Part shown: piece by piece, positions 45,196 through 57,665 of the stretch
Position numbering within the stretch: position 1 is the stretch's first letter
Layout of the letters: every line of letters begins with the position of its first letter
From: Pleurodeles waltl
Taxonomy: Eukaryota > Chordata > Amphibia > Caudata > Salamandridae
Length of the DNA stretch: 64,000 nucleotides
NCBI RefSeq assembly: GCF_031143425.1
Contig: NC_090446.1
Coordinates: 655,423,717-655,487,716 of the forward strand
Direction of reading: 5' to 3'
The notes under the pieces: model-generated
The model's database searches: none
Seen by the model: only the letters and a program-made list of their open reading frames with translations
What the model was told of the DNA's origin: nothing
Made by a program: the position numbers and the translations under genes

Positions 45196-45767
45196 TGCCA
45201 CCTAGCTCTAAAGGCTCCTTTGCACACATTCTTTGGCTGACCTATCTGCTCTGCTCCCAGCCTCGTTGGCCCTTGCATTGGTGAAGAAGCTGTGCTGCAG
45301 GGGTCCCTATCCCCCATGCAACCTCTAGAGTCCAAGGGGACCCACCGGACTCACTTTTAAGTCCACCTGTGCAGTGCATTTCCAAGTGGTCCCACTTGCC
45401 TGTCCTGCACCAACTCCAAGACTTTCAGATGCTGCTCCTGATGGAACCAGGAACCACCTGAACATCTCTGGCTGGCCCACAGGACATCTCGATGACCTCG
45501 ATCTAAAACCAGAAAGTGACATTTCTGAAAGCATTGCCTGATTTTATATGCATTTTAAAAGTTTTCTCCAATTGATTTCTACAGTGGTTAATTACACACA
45601 AATAGACTATTTTTTGCTAATTTTTAAAGAATCATGACTTAAAAAGTACTTAACCAATTTGGATGATCTTGGTCTTAAAAATTGTATAAATAGCTGAAGT
45701 ATTTTTGTAAATTAGTCTTGATTTATTCTTTTGAGTGTGTCCCCGCTTTTATTGATACTGTGAGTAC

Positions 45768-45773
45768 AATAAA
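45768..45773 (+). terminator. AATAAA polyadenylation signal in the CTCCTACA-ending repeat
   Basis: AATAAA about 165 bases before the right end at 45939, the place expected in an LTR-like element on this strand. Confidence 0.4.
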
Positions 45774-45939
45774 TGCTTAGCACTTCTCCAAGAATGGCCT
45801 AACTGCTCGACCACGCTACCACAGAAATAAGGGGAAATTAGGTAGCCTAGTTTTTTTTTTATCTGTAAAACAACATCGTTGCTCAGAATCTCTGCACAGT
45901 GTGCACACTTTTTGTACACTATAGAGCCATACTCCTACA

Positions 45940-47449
45940 GAATTGTCTGTTCAGGAGACAGCTTCTATCATCTAAACTGAACACTGCATCAGAGCTGTGC
46001 TTCATACATTGCGGGTTTATTGTATAAATGATGCACTGACCCAGAAGGATCAGAGGTGCATTCCAGCCAAGAACATCTTGGGACAAATACTGTGTTCAAC
46101 ATGCAGTTCTGCTGGCGCTGATCTACCAGCTGTCTGAGAGGATTGTCATCCAAACACTACAGGCTGTCTCCTGACACAATTTCCATGTATGGGGCCAAGG
46201 CTAATCCCTTAGATCGGGCCAGGCAGAAGGGTACACCGTTATGCTCTCAGTATAGTTTCAGGGTTAGGTAGGGACCTCTCTAACTCCTAGAACTCCTTTA
46301 CCACGGTTGTATTGTTCATTATCTTTACCATGTTCATTAAGCTGGTAAGTGTGCTTTGTTTCATCTACCTGATTACTGCAGCTCATTTTTCTATGCCAGA
46401 TTTTTTAAATAAACGTATTGAAAACCTATCTCTTAACTCTATTATGTTTTGCCTGGTCATGCATTAGCAATACAATAGGGTGAGATCTGTTTCTGTGACT
46501 TCCCTGGGTAGTGAAAGTGTTATGTTCAGGTTGCCACAATCACCTTCCATCCCAACAGGGTTGGGGGTGTAGGTGAGGCACTGTGAGTCAGCCAGAAAAT
46601 TGTCCAACAGTTTTTTATGACATGGTCTCCCACATTCTGAAGATCTGTTGTCCTAATACGCAGGCCTATTATTTTAGTAGGAACTATGAAACAGCAGAAG
46701 CCTGTTTTGTGGGTGTTACCTTCTTCACTACCTCTCTAGCTGGCAGTAATACTTTGCTGTAAGGTGTCTGGACTCATATGTCAGCTAATTCTTAGTTTCA
46801 TTCTGATACATACACAGGCAATTAGAGTATGCCATTCAGACTTGCAATTCCTCATATAAAATTAATATCAAAGTGCAAACTAATTGTTAGACCTGGAACC
46901 TGTTAAGCAACAATCAATAAAAGAACACAGAAACATTTAAAAAATGTTTTTTCAATAATAACAATTGCCTTGATACTAACAGTTGATAAAATGATCTAGC
47001 ATAACACTACTACAGAAGCACCTATAAAGGCCTATGTTATATAAATAGAGATAATAATTATACGATAGGGCAGCCGCTATTGGAGCTAGGACGAAACTGT
47101 CAAAAATCAATTAAATCAAATAAACATAATAACCATGACCTAGCAGGGCCAATCAACGTGTAAAAAAAATAGAAACTTGTATCTGATATCCCTCCAGGGC
47201 CGTGGGATTCTTATAGGATCCATGAGGATGCTTGCAAAAATGTATTAAATTATTTAAATTAATGACTAGAGCCTATTGAAATGAGAAATTATATCAGAAG
47301 AACCTTCAACCCCTGGGGCTCCTGTGAGAACAAGATGGAAGCTGGCAAAAGGAGGGTAATTCAAAAGAAGAATCATGGACTACACAAACTACATCTATCC
47401 ATGTCAACTACAATAAAATGAAATATATATAAAAGAGAAGAAATGAGCT
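45940..47449. other. Non-coding stretch, nothing recognised
   Basis: No supported gene or repeat. 46860-47110 is AT-rich. Confidence 0.6.
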
Positions 47450-48020
47450 AAAATGCTGGTAGGCTTATGTGTAGACAATTTCGGATTACATTCCGGAGTA
47501 AAGGTAAAGTAGGAAAAGTTCTGTTTATTTCCTGGGTGCCCCACAACTGAACAGACTGCTCCAATATTCCTGGGTATATCCCCTCAGAGGGAACTAGACA
47601 CCTTTAGATATTTAGGGGGTAAGTCTACCATGGGTATGAGAAGCTGATGGCTGCGAACTACGGGATGATCGTCTTCAGGATCTAATTCTTCGCATAGTTC
47701 TGGAGGGTCCCACTTTCGCCAAAGGATAAGCAGCCATTGCTAAAATGATTGTAGTGCCATGTCTGCTGTATCATTTTGTGGCCATAACAGTTAATTTAAG
47801 AATTGTTTTTTTTCTACAGAATTGTTGGCAACTTTGGTGGATTGGATAACCTGTTGGAAGCAATTATCTACTGTAAAGGTAAAGCAGTCAGTTTGAGAGG
47901 GAGGCATGAGTGCACTAAATCTGGAAGTCTATTATACTGCAGTACAGCTGATATGGCCAGTGCTGTGGACTGCATGTCCAGGAGATATGGTGAGTGCAAA
48001 GATCTGTGTTGCAGTGGGTG
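47450..48020 (+). pseudogene. L1-type LINE relic (end of the reverse transcriptase domain)
   Basis: About 47700-47800 reads VLEGPTFAKG, AAIAKMIVVPCLLYHFVAIT, which resembles the conserved stretch after the L1 RT catalytic site (L.GR.A..KM..LPRLLY.F). A later frame reads FFYRIVGNFGGLDNLLEAI and LLYCSTADMASAVD, compatible with the region that follows. Stops and shifts are frequent. It is too short and decayed to place exactly within the L1 clade. Confidence 0.45.
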
Positions 48021-50451
48021 AAGGATGAATAGAGGATGTGTTGTTAGGAAGTAGGAAGGGGAGCAGATCTAATATTTGGGTGGCTTGTGTTGGGAGATAC
48101 TACTGGAACAAATACATAGCCATACCGGGAGGTGTACCCCTTATGCACCAGAGTTACCCCAGTGGTGCATGCTGAGGTTTCATGACCTTGTTGCTCTTTG
48201 TGACAAGAAACCATGGATGGAGGCTGATATTATGGTCGTAGGTGGTTTATATTAGGGAGCTACTCTTAGTTCCTTTTCAGACCTGAGAGAGACCACAAGT
48301 ATGTTGGTATGCAATTTACAGCACACACTGTCCTGGTGAGGGTTGCAAGGTGTAGATGAGGAGCAGAGAATACAAAACCTGAATTTACTGAAATACTTAC
48401 TCACTTACTTGCACTGGCTCTTGCTTTTAAAATGGAGTTGTCTTCTTTGAAATGAAGGCGGGAGCAATGTATAGGGAAGGAACTCATGGACATTGAATGG
48501 GCAGATGCTCTGAGCTACCCTAACAGTATCACGAGAAACCCCAAGTTAAAGACATGCAAATAAATTATTAACATCAAATGAATTTGTCGACCAACAGAAT
48601 TGCTAGAGTGTTTTTAGGGGCAGTCGGTTCCCTTTCCGATGTTGACAGGCACAGGCTGACTTTTATCATATGATGTGGAGTTGGTCACAGATTCAGAAGT
48701 TCTTGTCCTAGATCCTGGAGGTCACTGGGTACATTACAGCAGGACAGTTCACATGGATCTGGTTGTACGACTCTGGGTCATATGCAGCAACCGAAAGCTC
48801 AAAAGAATATTTGTTGATCTCAAGATTTGCCTATAGTGTTAGTTGAACAGACTTAGCTGAAAAGCGTACTAGTTCCTAACATTCAATAGATGGTTGATGG
48901 ATACTCAGAGATGGACAAAAGTAGAAGTAGATGCCTTCCGTTGGATGAAGGGGTGAAGTATAAACATGGAATGAATGGTAAATAGCAGGGATTCCTATTA
49001 AATATACAAGTTAAATCAGACCACCTTAAACCATTTGTACGGGTAATGGAACATAGTACAGGGTTCCATTTGATGTGGAATTTTGATAGACATCTCTGGT
49101 TGAAAATTGCCCCAACCCCTTTCTCAGTGGGATAAAGGAATGCAGAGATCTAGTGGACCCTGGTGTGCAGGGGTCCATATCCTCCCAAACAGAAGTTGTC
49201 ATACCTGCCATTTTGTATGGAACAGTGTTGTATTGTTGGATGGGATGCATTCTTTCATGATTGTTTTTGCTCTGTATAGGGTGAAGAGTTTACAGAATTG
49301 CTGTTGATTTTCCTTTTCTCTTTTCTGATTACATCATTTTCTGTTTGATACTTTTATCATAATAGGTAGCAGCTTGTTGACTAGAGATTTGTCAATAGTT
49401 TGTTATACATTGTCTTTTAAAAGTAATGCAAAGTTCAATTAGGAGCAATTAAAAACAATGTCTGTGGGCTTCTGAATGGCCATAACATACAGTGCTCCCA
49501 GTAGAAGGCATTACATGTAGAAACATGGTTAATAATTAATCATCATACACAAGCATGGGTTTCACAAAATGGTAGATTAGTAAATGGCTTGGCAAGGAAG
49601 GTATGGCAAGAAAACTGAAGACAAATGCCCGTCCGTTGGACACAGTCATTTCAGAAAATTGTGGACAAGCTTGGCGACGTTGGCACGGGATGAGAGCAAA
49701 AACAAAATCATGCAAGGGAACAAAGGCAAAGTAGCTGCCAATCAGATACAAAATTATTTCACTAAATAGTGGCTTGGCAAGGCAGGCATGGAGGAGAATA
49801 CAGACAAAATGGCTGTCTATTAGATACACACTGGTTTCTCAAGATATTAGATGAGTATGTGGCTTGGCAGGGAAGAATGTGTGGAAAATGTATACACAAT
49901 GAATGTTTACCCTAGTGCCCCTACTTGCACTCTATAAACAAACATGTGCATCATTTCAGAGCAACGATACCAAAAAGCACCTCACCTTATCCACAATCTG
50001 TAAAGTAGCAGCTATACTGTAAAAAAATCAATTGCAATAAAAATACTATTCTTGGGATAGGAATGTCAACTGCATGATGAGTGCCCATCTGGTATTCTGT
50101 TTTTTGGATTTTTGCCCCAGCCCCATGCTAATTTATCATGTTTGTGAAGGCCTGTACCTTGGTAAGATTCTTGTCCTGAACCTGTCCTGGATCTGGAGGG
50201 GTGCACCAAGCATGCTCTAGATAGTAGCAGGGGCCACTGTCTCTCTCATTGGTTCAAGTGTGTAGCACAGTGGTGGCACCACAGAGTGATTCTGCATTTT
50301 ATTAGTGATTCTAGCATGAAAAGACCTATTTGTCTGTACCACTAGAGTGGTGACCTAGAGACCCACATGTGTAAAGTTCTTCTTGGACATGAAAACCTGG
50401 ATGTCTGAGTTGGCATCCTGAATGTGTGCGCATCTGTATGTATGTATGTAT
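48021..50451. other. Non-coding stretch with a degenerate tandem repeat
   Basis: No gene seen. 49585-49900 contains about four diverged units of 85-100 bp headed by GGCTTGGCAAGG-type text (49585, about 49670, 49770, 49860), each followed by ATGG and AAAAT stretches. Confidence 0.5.
49585..49900. repeat. Degenerate 85-100-bp tandem repeat, four units
   Basis: The unit head TGGCTTGGCA(A/G)GG recurs at 49585, 49770 and 49860, with a decayed one near 49670. Shared text includes GACA(A/C)A and CCGTTGGACACAGT or CTATTAGATACACA. Confidence 0.6.
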
Positions 50452-52754
50452 CAGGGGTGTGGAATTTATTAAAATATCTACTTGTCCACGGGACAGGTTG
50501 CTTCTCAAATCTACTTGTCCTGTAAAAAGATCTACTTGTCCCTTTGGTGCCATGTAGTGTGGCGACAAATTATGGCAGCACTCTCATTATGTAAGTGCTC
50601 TGATAATAGCCTCTCTGATTATGCCAGGGCTACTACCATAGTAGGGCTTGAATACTTGCAGTTTCTATCCCTACTGTAGCAATTTCCTTATTTTGCCACC
50701 TTTCTGCAGATCTGAATACTGGGGCTGGAGGAAGCAGTAAGCAATAGTTCCAGGGCTGGAATGCCTTTGAGTCTGCAAACTAACTAACCTGCATGTTTTA
50801 AAGATTTTTACCAGCTTCTCTCTAATATTTTCCCATAATAAGAAAGGTTGGACATTTACTCCTGACAATGGCAGAATTAGAACTTCTTCCAGGGTTGGGA
50901 AGAAAGTGGCTGGAGGGAAAATGAACTTGCAAATGCTCAATAGATTTTCACATGAGCAAATCTACACATCGTATTTACCCATGCTAAAATACAGTTCACA
51001 AATATTTTATAGGGGTACGACATATACCATGGGTGCACTTTTGTGACTTTCTTTAAGAATTTGGGTCCACATGTAGGTAGGTTCAGATTTGCGACCTGCA
51101 AATTTTGAGTTGCAAATCCGAATGTAGGATGGTGTCCCTGACACCATCTATGATTCGCAAGGGCTTCGCAAATGCCCACCTCATGAATAATCATGAGGTG
51201 GGTCGCAATTTGCAATCCCCTCGCGAATGGCGGCCCTCACAGGGATGGTGGCCTGCTGGAGACAGCAGACCACCATGTCTGTGATTGCTTTTCAATAAAG
51301 CAGTTTTTTTTTTGTAATGCAGCCCGTTTTCCTTAAAGGAAAACGAGATGCATAACAAAAACGAAAAATGAAACGTTTTCGTTTCATTTTTTCAGAGCAG
51401 GCAGTGGTCCTGGTGACCACTGCCTGCTCTGAAAAAATGTTTGCAGTGACATTCACAATGGGGAAGGGGTCCCATGGGGATCCCTTCCCTTTTGGGAAAG
51501 TGTTAGCACCCATTTGAAATGGGTGCAAACTGCGATTGGTTTGCGCCCGCGGTCACGAAACAATCCTACATTGCACTGCGAGTCGCAATTAGGAAGGGAA
51601 CACCCCTTACTAATTGCGAGTAGCAAACCCGATTTGCGATTCGGTAACCAGGTTACCGAATCGCAAAAATGGGTTTGTGCATCGCCATGTGCTTTTTGCA
51701 CGTCCCAAACAGCGAAAGTCGCTGTTTGCGACATGCAAAAAGATACCTACATGTGGGTCTTGGTCCCTAATTAGGTCTGGTGTTAACAAAGACATTTTGT
51801 TTTTATTAAACTTCTATTTCTCTCTCTTTCGGCTGGCTTTACTGTGAGTGATCGCATTCTGCTCTTCCACAAGGAGCATATTGACACACAAAGTAGTTTT
51901 GTTCAGTGTCAGGAACTACAGCGCCAATCAGTGACGTAACAAAACTGGAGGGTGCCCCTTTGCAAAGAACATGGAGGAGCCCCATCTCCAGACTCACTCA
52001 GGGCAGGTGCTGTGCTGAAGGGGCCCCCTGGAGGGCGGCTGCGGGGCCTTTGTTATGCCGCTGGTGGCAACATGTGCTTTTAGAGTTCAAAAACGTTTTG
52101 GGGGGGTTTTGCCAGTGTTTGTTACAATGTTGAGGGCCTGGTAGCTCCCACAACAATAAAGTGTTACAAAAGCCATGTCAAAACAAGACACGCATTGATG
52201 AAACTAAAAGACTTATAAAAATATTTCAGATCAGATGGCTTTATCAGTGTTTGTTTATTTTCATGCTTCCCATAATCATGTTGAAAATGGTTACACTGAT
52301 TTTCCATTAGAAATATTTTTGGAAAATACTAGCATGCATCAACACATTTTACTAAATGACACTTCATTTGCATCTAATCAGAGAGCATTCTGGGAGCATT
52401 ATACTTAGCCGTAGAGCCTAAACTTTTCAAACATGTGTATACACGTTGTTTTTTTGTACTGGAACCAATGTCAGTAGTGAAGTGTGACCTTAAAACAATT
52501 ATATACAGCACTCACCCTAATAATGAAGGCTTTCAAATAATGAACCATAAATACAAGTTCGAACAGCATCATCTTTCGGAAAAACATTTCCTCAACTGCA
52601 GAGAGTTCCACTCCCTGTAAACAGGCAGCCAAAGGGTTTGTGCTGCAGTGGGTTGGGCCTACTTGTCCCAAGGACAAAGTAAACATAAAAACTTGTTGCG
52701 CTTGACCCCTAACAAGATGTCCCAGAGTAGGGCGATAGGAGTTCCACATCCCTG
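50452..52754. mobile_element. hAT-type non-autonomous element, TIR CAGGGRTGTGGAA
   Basis: The left end is CAGGGGTGTGGAATTTATT and the right end, inverted, CAGGGATGTGGAACTCC. The flanks are GTATGTAT on the left and, two bases beyond the right end, GTATCTAT. That would be a near 8-bp duplication as hAT elements make, but the left flank is a TATG microsatellite, so it is weak. TCTACTTGTCC recurs three times near the left end, and CCTACTTGTCC appears near the right end. A GGGYCASATGTA element is inserted at 51063-51767. I see no transposase. Confidence 0.6.
51063..51767. mobile_element. Serial-hairpin element, TIR GGGTCCACATGTAGGTA
   Basis: Same family as 16695-17329. The left end is GGGTCCACATGTAGGTA and the inverted right end contains GACCCACATGTAGGTATC after a short GGGACCAA. 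Hairpins include perfect 25-bp arms at 51385-51409/51415-51439 (CATTTTTTCAGAGCAGGCAG...), CGTTTTCCTTAAAGGAAAACG, GAAACGTTTTCGTTTC and GCGATTCGGTAAC/GTTACCGAATCGC. It lies inside the hAT-type element, so it is the younger of the two. Confidence 0.85.
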
Positions 52755-53819
52755 ATGTATCTATGTGTATGGTTTTCATGTTCCACACACACACTGAATA
52801 TGTCTAAATAAACCAGAGTAAAGGAGGCGCTTGGGTTCCATTTTGGAAGCATGTTCACGTGCACTTTGTTAGACAATGGAAGTAGGGGTGGGCAGAAATA
52901 TTCACTTCTCTCGTGGAGTTTGCGGAATTCAGGAACTCTGCACTAGGCGTGTAATATGGAGTTGCTGATAAATTCTGCGATTTTTTCTTTAGAGCCTGCG
53001 CAACTTGTTTTTGGCACTTGCTGGCAAGCATGATGATACCTCTAGGCCACTTGCGAGTGCAATATTTCATTCCCACTAGCTTCCAGCCATGATGGCACCT
53101 TTTTCATGCCGCTAGTGAGCACAAGCGATTGCGAGTGACTTCATCCGCACCTTGAGCAGATTTTGTAATCGAAAAGAAGTTATATCTACTTGAAAATATG
53201 TTTTCAAGTGGATATTGTACTCCAACAGACCGTTGAAGTTGTTTTCTAGTGCGAGAAGCCTTTTAATTTGACTTTTTTTTCAACAGGACGTGCCCAGAGA
53301 TTCTAACCTCCTGTTCCTGTCCAGCAGGCTCCTCCCCGTGCATGTATTATCCATCTCCTGAGCACTTTCACTGGGATTTCCAGGTGGAAGGATCACCCTC
53401 TTTATCTGCTGCATATGTACCTTTGGATTTAAGGAATTTGTTTTTGTGATATCACAAGTAAGTTAAAAACACTTGTTTAAGTGTTTTATTTGTTTGATAG
53501 CGAGTATTTCTTTTCACATTTGTTTGAGTTTTTGATTTGATTGTGGTGGGTGGGCTGGAGTTTCACTAAGGGACTAGTCATTTTTGCATTTAATCTTTCA
53601 GCTTTTGTAAAGGACATATGTAGCACAGTTCAGTACATTCTCTCCATGTTTATTACATTTGCAGTATTCATTTATTTTACTATGTAGTCTAGTCTGCCAA
53701 TTGGCCATCCAGCCAGGAGACCCAGTACTAGTCATCAGTGAATGAAAGAACTGTTCCTGTGGTACATGTTGTTTTAATGAAAACAAAACCTAGGGCAAGG
53801 ATTCCAGAGATATATCCCA
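52755..53819. other. Non-coding stretch, possible hAT-like end
   Basis: A sequence TAGGGGTGGGCAGAAATATTC at about 52883 resembles hAT termini, but I cannot find its partner. No gene seen. Confidence 0.4.
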
Positions 53820-54959
53820 GCCACTCAATAGAGGGGATTTGGTATCCTCAGTGGGAGTTTTGAAAGATGGTGTCTATAGCTCTCGATGTGAGGCCAGGTA
53901 CTGGGGTGTGTTTGGTACGTAATGGGCTCCAATGACCTAGGACCTAACGTAAATGCATACTCCCACTAGGACTGTGTAAGTTAAATAGTCCCACACCAGA
54001 ATGAGGGAGTTGTGCATATCCGTTTGCACTTTAAAGGGACATGATTTTGCCTGCTGCCCTTGAGGCCTGGGTGCTTTGCTCACAAGTGCAGATGTACATG
54101 CCACATATTTTAGCAACAGTTGGGCCTTTAGTATGTTACACTTTTGAAGGTGCATATTTGCAGTAACATTTTGAGGCCAATCATCAGCAATTGCAGTCTG
54201 GTGTGTGGGAGCTATGTGGACATTCCACCAACAGGTGGACATCTGGGAACCATTGGCTAGTAATCACGCCAGCATTACTCAACAACTGACACTATTGAAG
54301 CACATTTTGCTCCCATTCAAGGACACCTGGTAGCAGCTGTGGTCAGAGGGACTGTGACTCCCTTCAGATAGTAAGGTTTTTTCACTGCAGAGAAGTTGCA
54401 CGCCCCATTCAAGTACAGCTACGTCCATAACATTGTATGCCTCACAGTTGTTTCCCTTTGACTGCCGCACAGGCGGCCTCCTCCATGCCATTGCAACTAT
54501 TCAGTGACCTACACCTCATGAATGTCAGTAGCATGTGGCCTTACATAGATGCCTACTGGAATGTGTTGCAAACAGGATGTAGAGAGTTGTTTAATATATT
54601 TCAATGCATGCAACTCGCTTTGCACAACTCAGATTTGTGCTACACTGAGGTATCTGTGTGGCATGAAACATTGTGATGCCTGGAGGATCACATTGTACTC
54701 ACAGTTTGAAGTATGCACTTCCACATCAGAGAGGCAATGTAAGTGTGGAGTTGTGTCATCTGCAGTGGGACACTTCCACACATGTGGAATGCCTTCAGGT
54801 GGAAGCCGTCAGTTCCACTGTTCTATAAATGTGGTGGTCTCCTTACACCGTCCGTGGCTACGGCCCAATGCCTGGCAGACGTGCCAAGGGAGGTTGGGTA
54901 TCTCTTCCGCTTCAGCTCTCTCTTCCCCTGACGCTGTCTGCCTCAGTCCCCTAAATGTC

Positions 54960-55560
54960 GGTGTATGTGTTACAGTCTGACAAATTGATATATGTGTCTG
55001 TATGTGTACGTGTGGTATTTGGCCTACATGTTTGGTTTGATGTTTTATGTGTTTGTGTACAATGCATGGCATTCCTTGGTATTGAGTGTGTGTGGTGTGA
55101 TGTTCATATGTGTGCTGGGGAAATGTGGTTGTGATGGTAATGTGTGGTAGTTGAGTTGACATGTGTTTGTTGCAGGGTTGTGTATTGTTGTGTGCCTGGA
55201 TCATGTGTGTGTCTGTGTGGTAGAAGTCTTGCCAGAGAAGCTGTGATGTGTGTAAGTGGGGTGTTTTGTAGTCTGCGTTGTGTGTTTATGTGTATGTGTT
55301 TGTGTGAGTTCCCTGTTGGTGATACGTTGTGATGTTTGTGTGATTTGTCAAAGGATGGTGTGTCATGTGGTTGCATGTCATGGGTTGCTGTGTATGCAGT
55401 TAGTGGTGGTGATGTGTAGTTTGTTAGTGTCATGTGTTGTGTGTGGTTGTGCCGGAGGCGTGTTTTTTGTGGTTGGTGTGTGTGTTGTTGCATGTGTGTG
55501 ATGGCCATTGTGTGTGTGATGTGTTTGGGTGTGTGTGTTTGTGGCTGTGTGTTAAAATGT
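54960..55560. repeat. T/G-rich low-complexity tract
   Basis: About 600 bases dominated by TGTGTG, TGTATG and GATGT motifs with few C residues. Several open frames cross it on both strands only because of this composition. Confidence 0.8.
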
Positions 55561-55693
55561 AAGACACTCTGTAGCTACGTATGTCTCGGCCATGCCCCCC
55601 ATTTCCGACTGGTATGTGTTGTCTGTGTACATATTTATTCATTTTAAAAGTTTCAGGTGGCTGTGTGTACTTATGGGTGGTGTCATCATGCGC

Positions 55694-55763
55694 ATCGCCG
55701 CCGCTGATTCTGGTGTCCTTATACGAACAGGAGCAGTGGGAAGAGGTGCAATTCTGGGTCCAT
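55694..55763 (-). pseudogene. Harbinger transposase exon 1, copy 3
   Basis: ATG at 55763-55761, then PELHLFPLLLFV followed by a TAA stop where copies 1 and 2 continue into QEHER or QEVER. An arginine run follows in decayed form. The splice donor is lost. Confidence 0.5.
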
Positions 55764-56090
55764 GTCAACTCTTGACGAGAGTGGCTTCCCGAAGGTGTGT
55801 GTCTTCTTTGAATATGCTGTTTTCTGCCTGGGTTTAAGTGGTGGTGCAAACACAGCAGAAACATTGGTGGTGTGCAACTTTGTAATCTGTTTGGCATTTA
55901 CATGGCCTCCTCTGGCCTGCAGGTGGCTACCATAGTCTGTGGTGCTGTGTCCGCAGTGGCAGTGCCAGCAGTACGTTGTCTTTCTTCCATGTGGACTCCC
56001 GCCATGTTCATAATTTGGCGGTCCTCTCCACCAGCCTGTTGGCAGTACGTCTGACACCTTCGAAATGACGGAAGTGTTCTTTTGTGACAG

Positions 56091-57466
56091 CACATATTGC
56101 CGTCAGAAGAGGGATTGTTACAGAGCAAACATTATTATTAAAAATGAGTAACGAAAACAAAATGATTAACATGTACTAAAAGGTCTAAATAGAGAAACGT
56201 GTGTTTGAAAAATAAAACATTTATGTTTAAATTGTGACCGACATGGTGTCCGCCACATAGATTTCTATGTGAAATAATAAGTGCCTGTGAAAAAGAATTT
56301 TGATTAATTATAACGACATGTACTGTTAAAGATGATTAATATTATTGAACTACAAAACTAATGGTTTAAAATTGTTAGAAATGTTTTATTCTTCATGTAT
56401 TAGCATCAATGAAAAAGGCCTACGTTGCAGTATTTTTCCAGAAGCACAGTGCTGAAATGTGCTGATTTTACTGAAATGCTTTTGCAAACATTGTTTATTA
56501 AAGCTCACAGTTTAATGCTACTGCTTTCTCTGTACTGCTCATTCTACACTTCCTTGTGATAAATATTGCAAGTTTTAACAATGAGCTTTTGTTTCTGATA
56601 GGAAGTAACCTTAGCTAAATTTTGTGTCTGTGTTGCTGTTTTATTTTTGAGGAAATTGCCATCCGGAGAGGAGAATGAACGTGAGCCTATCTTGGAAAAG
56701 GAAGGAAGAAAGATACAACTGAAGCCCAGATAAAATTGAATTGGATGTGTACAATCACACCTCATAGTCTTGTATAATAAAAGCTTAGCTAGTAACTTTT
56801 GGGACTTTAATTTAGCAAGTGTTAGGTGAGGTAAGTCAGCCTAGAGTCTGTTTAACTTCTGTTCAGTTCAGTTTTATTCAGTTTTTGTTTAGCTACTTAT
56901 GATTTTAAGATTTCAGCTACATTAGGCCCAACATTACTGAACTGTTTTCCCTTTTCATGTTCCTGATGCTGATCTCTGAAGACCTACTGTTCCTGTGCTC
57001 AGTTGATTAAGACACTGCAAGATGCTTTCTCATTTAGGAGAGGTATAACCTATATGCATGTGTTTTACCTTTGCAGGATTTTCCCTTTAAAAATCTATCT
57101 GCATATTTTTGTTAGCGCCATCATTAGATGTCTTTCAAAATTAATTTTTGTCTTATTCTTAACTTTTGCATGTGACAAAGTCCAGCCCACACATGCTTTT
57201 CAAATTAGAGTTTTGTAGCAAGGATGTGTGACCCAATATTTTATTAAATGTTTATTAATTGATTGTGATTGATTCAACTGCACAACTAAGGAATTCTATT
57301 GCTATTTTTATACTGAGTAATTCTTTTTTTAGAGTCTTTAGTGGTAATTGCACTTACAAGACTGAGATTCTTCAGATGCTTTGGGCAGCCAGTGTTGTTT
57401 CTGTATTGCTATAATTTGGTTTTGTGCATCATTTACATGATCTTATCATTGTCATTTCAAGGGCAA
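56091..57466. other. AT-rich non-coding stretch, nothing recognised
   Basis: No gene or named repeat visible. Confidence 0.6.
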
Positions 57467-57665
57467 TAAGGGGCAGATTTATTAAAAGTGGTGCTGCATC
57501 TAGTGCAGTGCCACTTTTAATGTACCCCTTAACGCCCCCCTAATGCCACCATATGTGCACCATATTTAAAATAGGGCAAACCATGGCGGTAGTCAGCGGT
57601 ACTAGCGCCATAATTTTTTAAGCTAGTCCGCCGCTTTGCAGGATTAGCGTAAAACATTTTGACGC

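Larger units (their letters stand above)
31600..45939 (+). mobile_element. Long non-coding repeat ending CTCCTACA, broken by two insertions
   Basis: Removing 31868-40440 and one TAA joins CATTGCAGGCTAA directly to GTGTCCTGGTGC in the same non-coding repeat. The repeat resumes after the LINE at about 45195 and ends ATAGAGCCATACTCCTACA at 45939. A polyadenylation signal AATAAA lies at 45768-45773. The end resembles that of the 2.85-kb TG...CA element (CAGCCTCCTACA), so it may be a related LTR-like class. I could not find its left terminus or a target duplication; 31600 is approximate. No coding capacity is seen in its own sequence. Confidence 0.5.
53820..56090 (+). mobile_element. Harbinger relic, copy 3 (same family, much older)
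   Basis: The right part matches copy 1 from 3800 to 4240. The minus strand at 55763-55694 reads MDPELHLFPLLLFV, a stop, then a decayed QNQRRRC, matching transposase exon 1 of copies 1 and 2. The terminal region has GGCGGT and CCACCAGCCTGTTGGC as in copy 1 (4178-4195). A T/G-rich tract (54960-55560) takes the place of low-complexity sequence seen in the other copies. The left limit is uncertain and the right terminus is degraded near 56090. Confidence 0.5.

Noticed and set aside
47820..47878. 59-base candidate host exon with pyrimidine tract, AG acceptor and GTAAAG donor (IVGNFGGLDNLLEAI)
   Set aside because: It sits in frame order directly after L1-type RT text (AAIAKMIVVPCLLYHF), so a LINE relic explains it better. 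No neighbouring exon is seen.
55104..55897. Long minus-strand frames (134 and 155 codons) rich in His, Thr and Gln
   Set aside because: Produced by the T/G-rich low-complexity tract; the only supported coding text there is the transposase exon 1 remnant.
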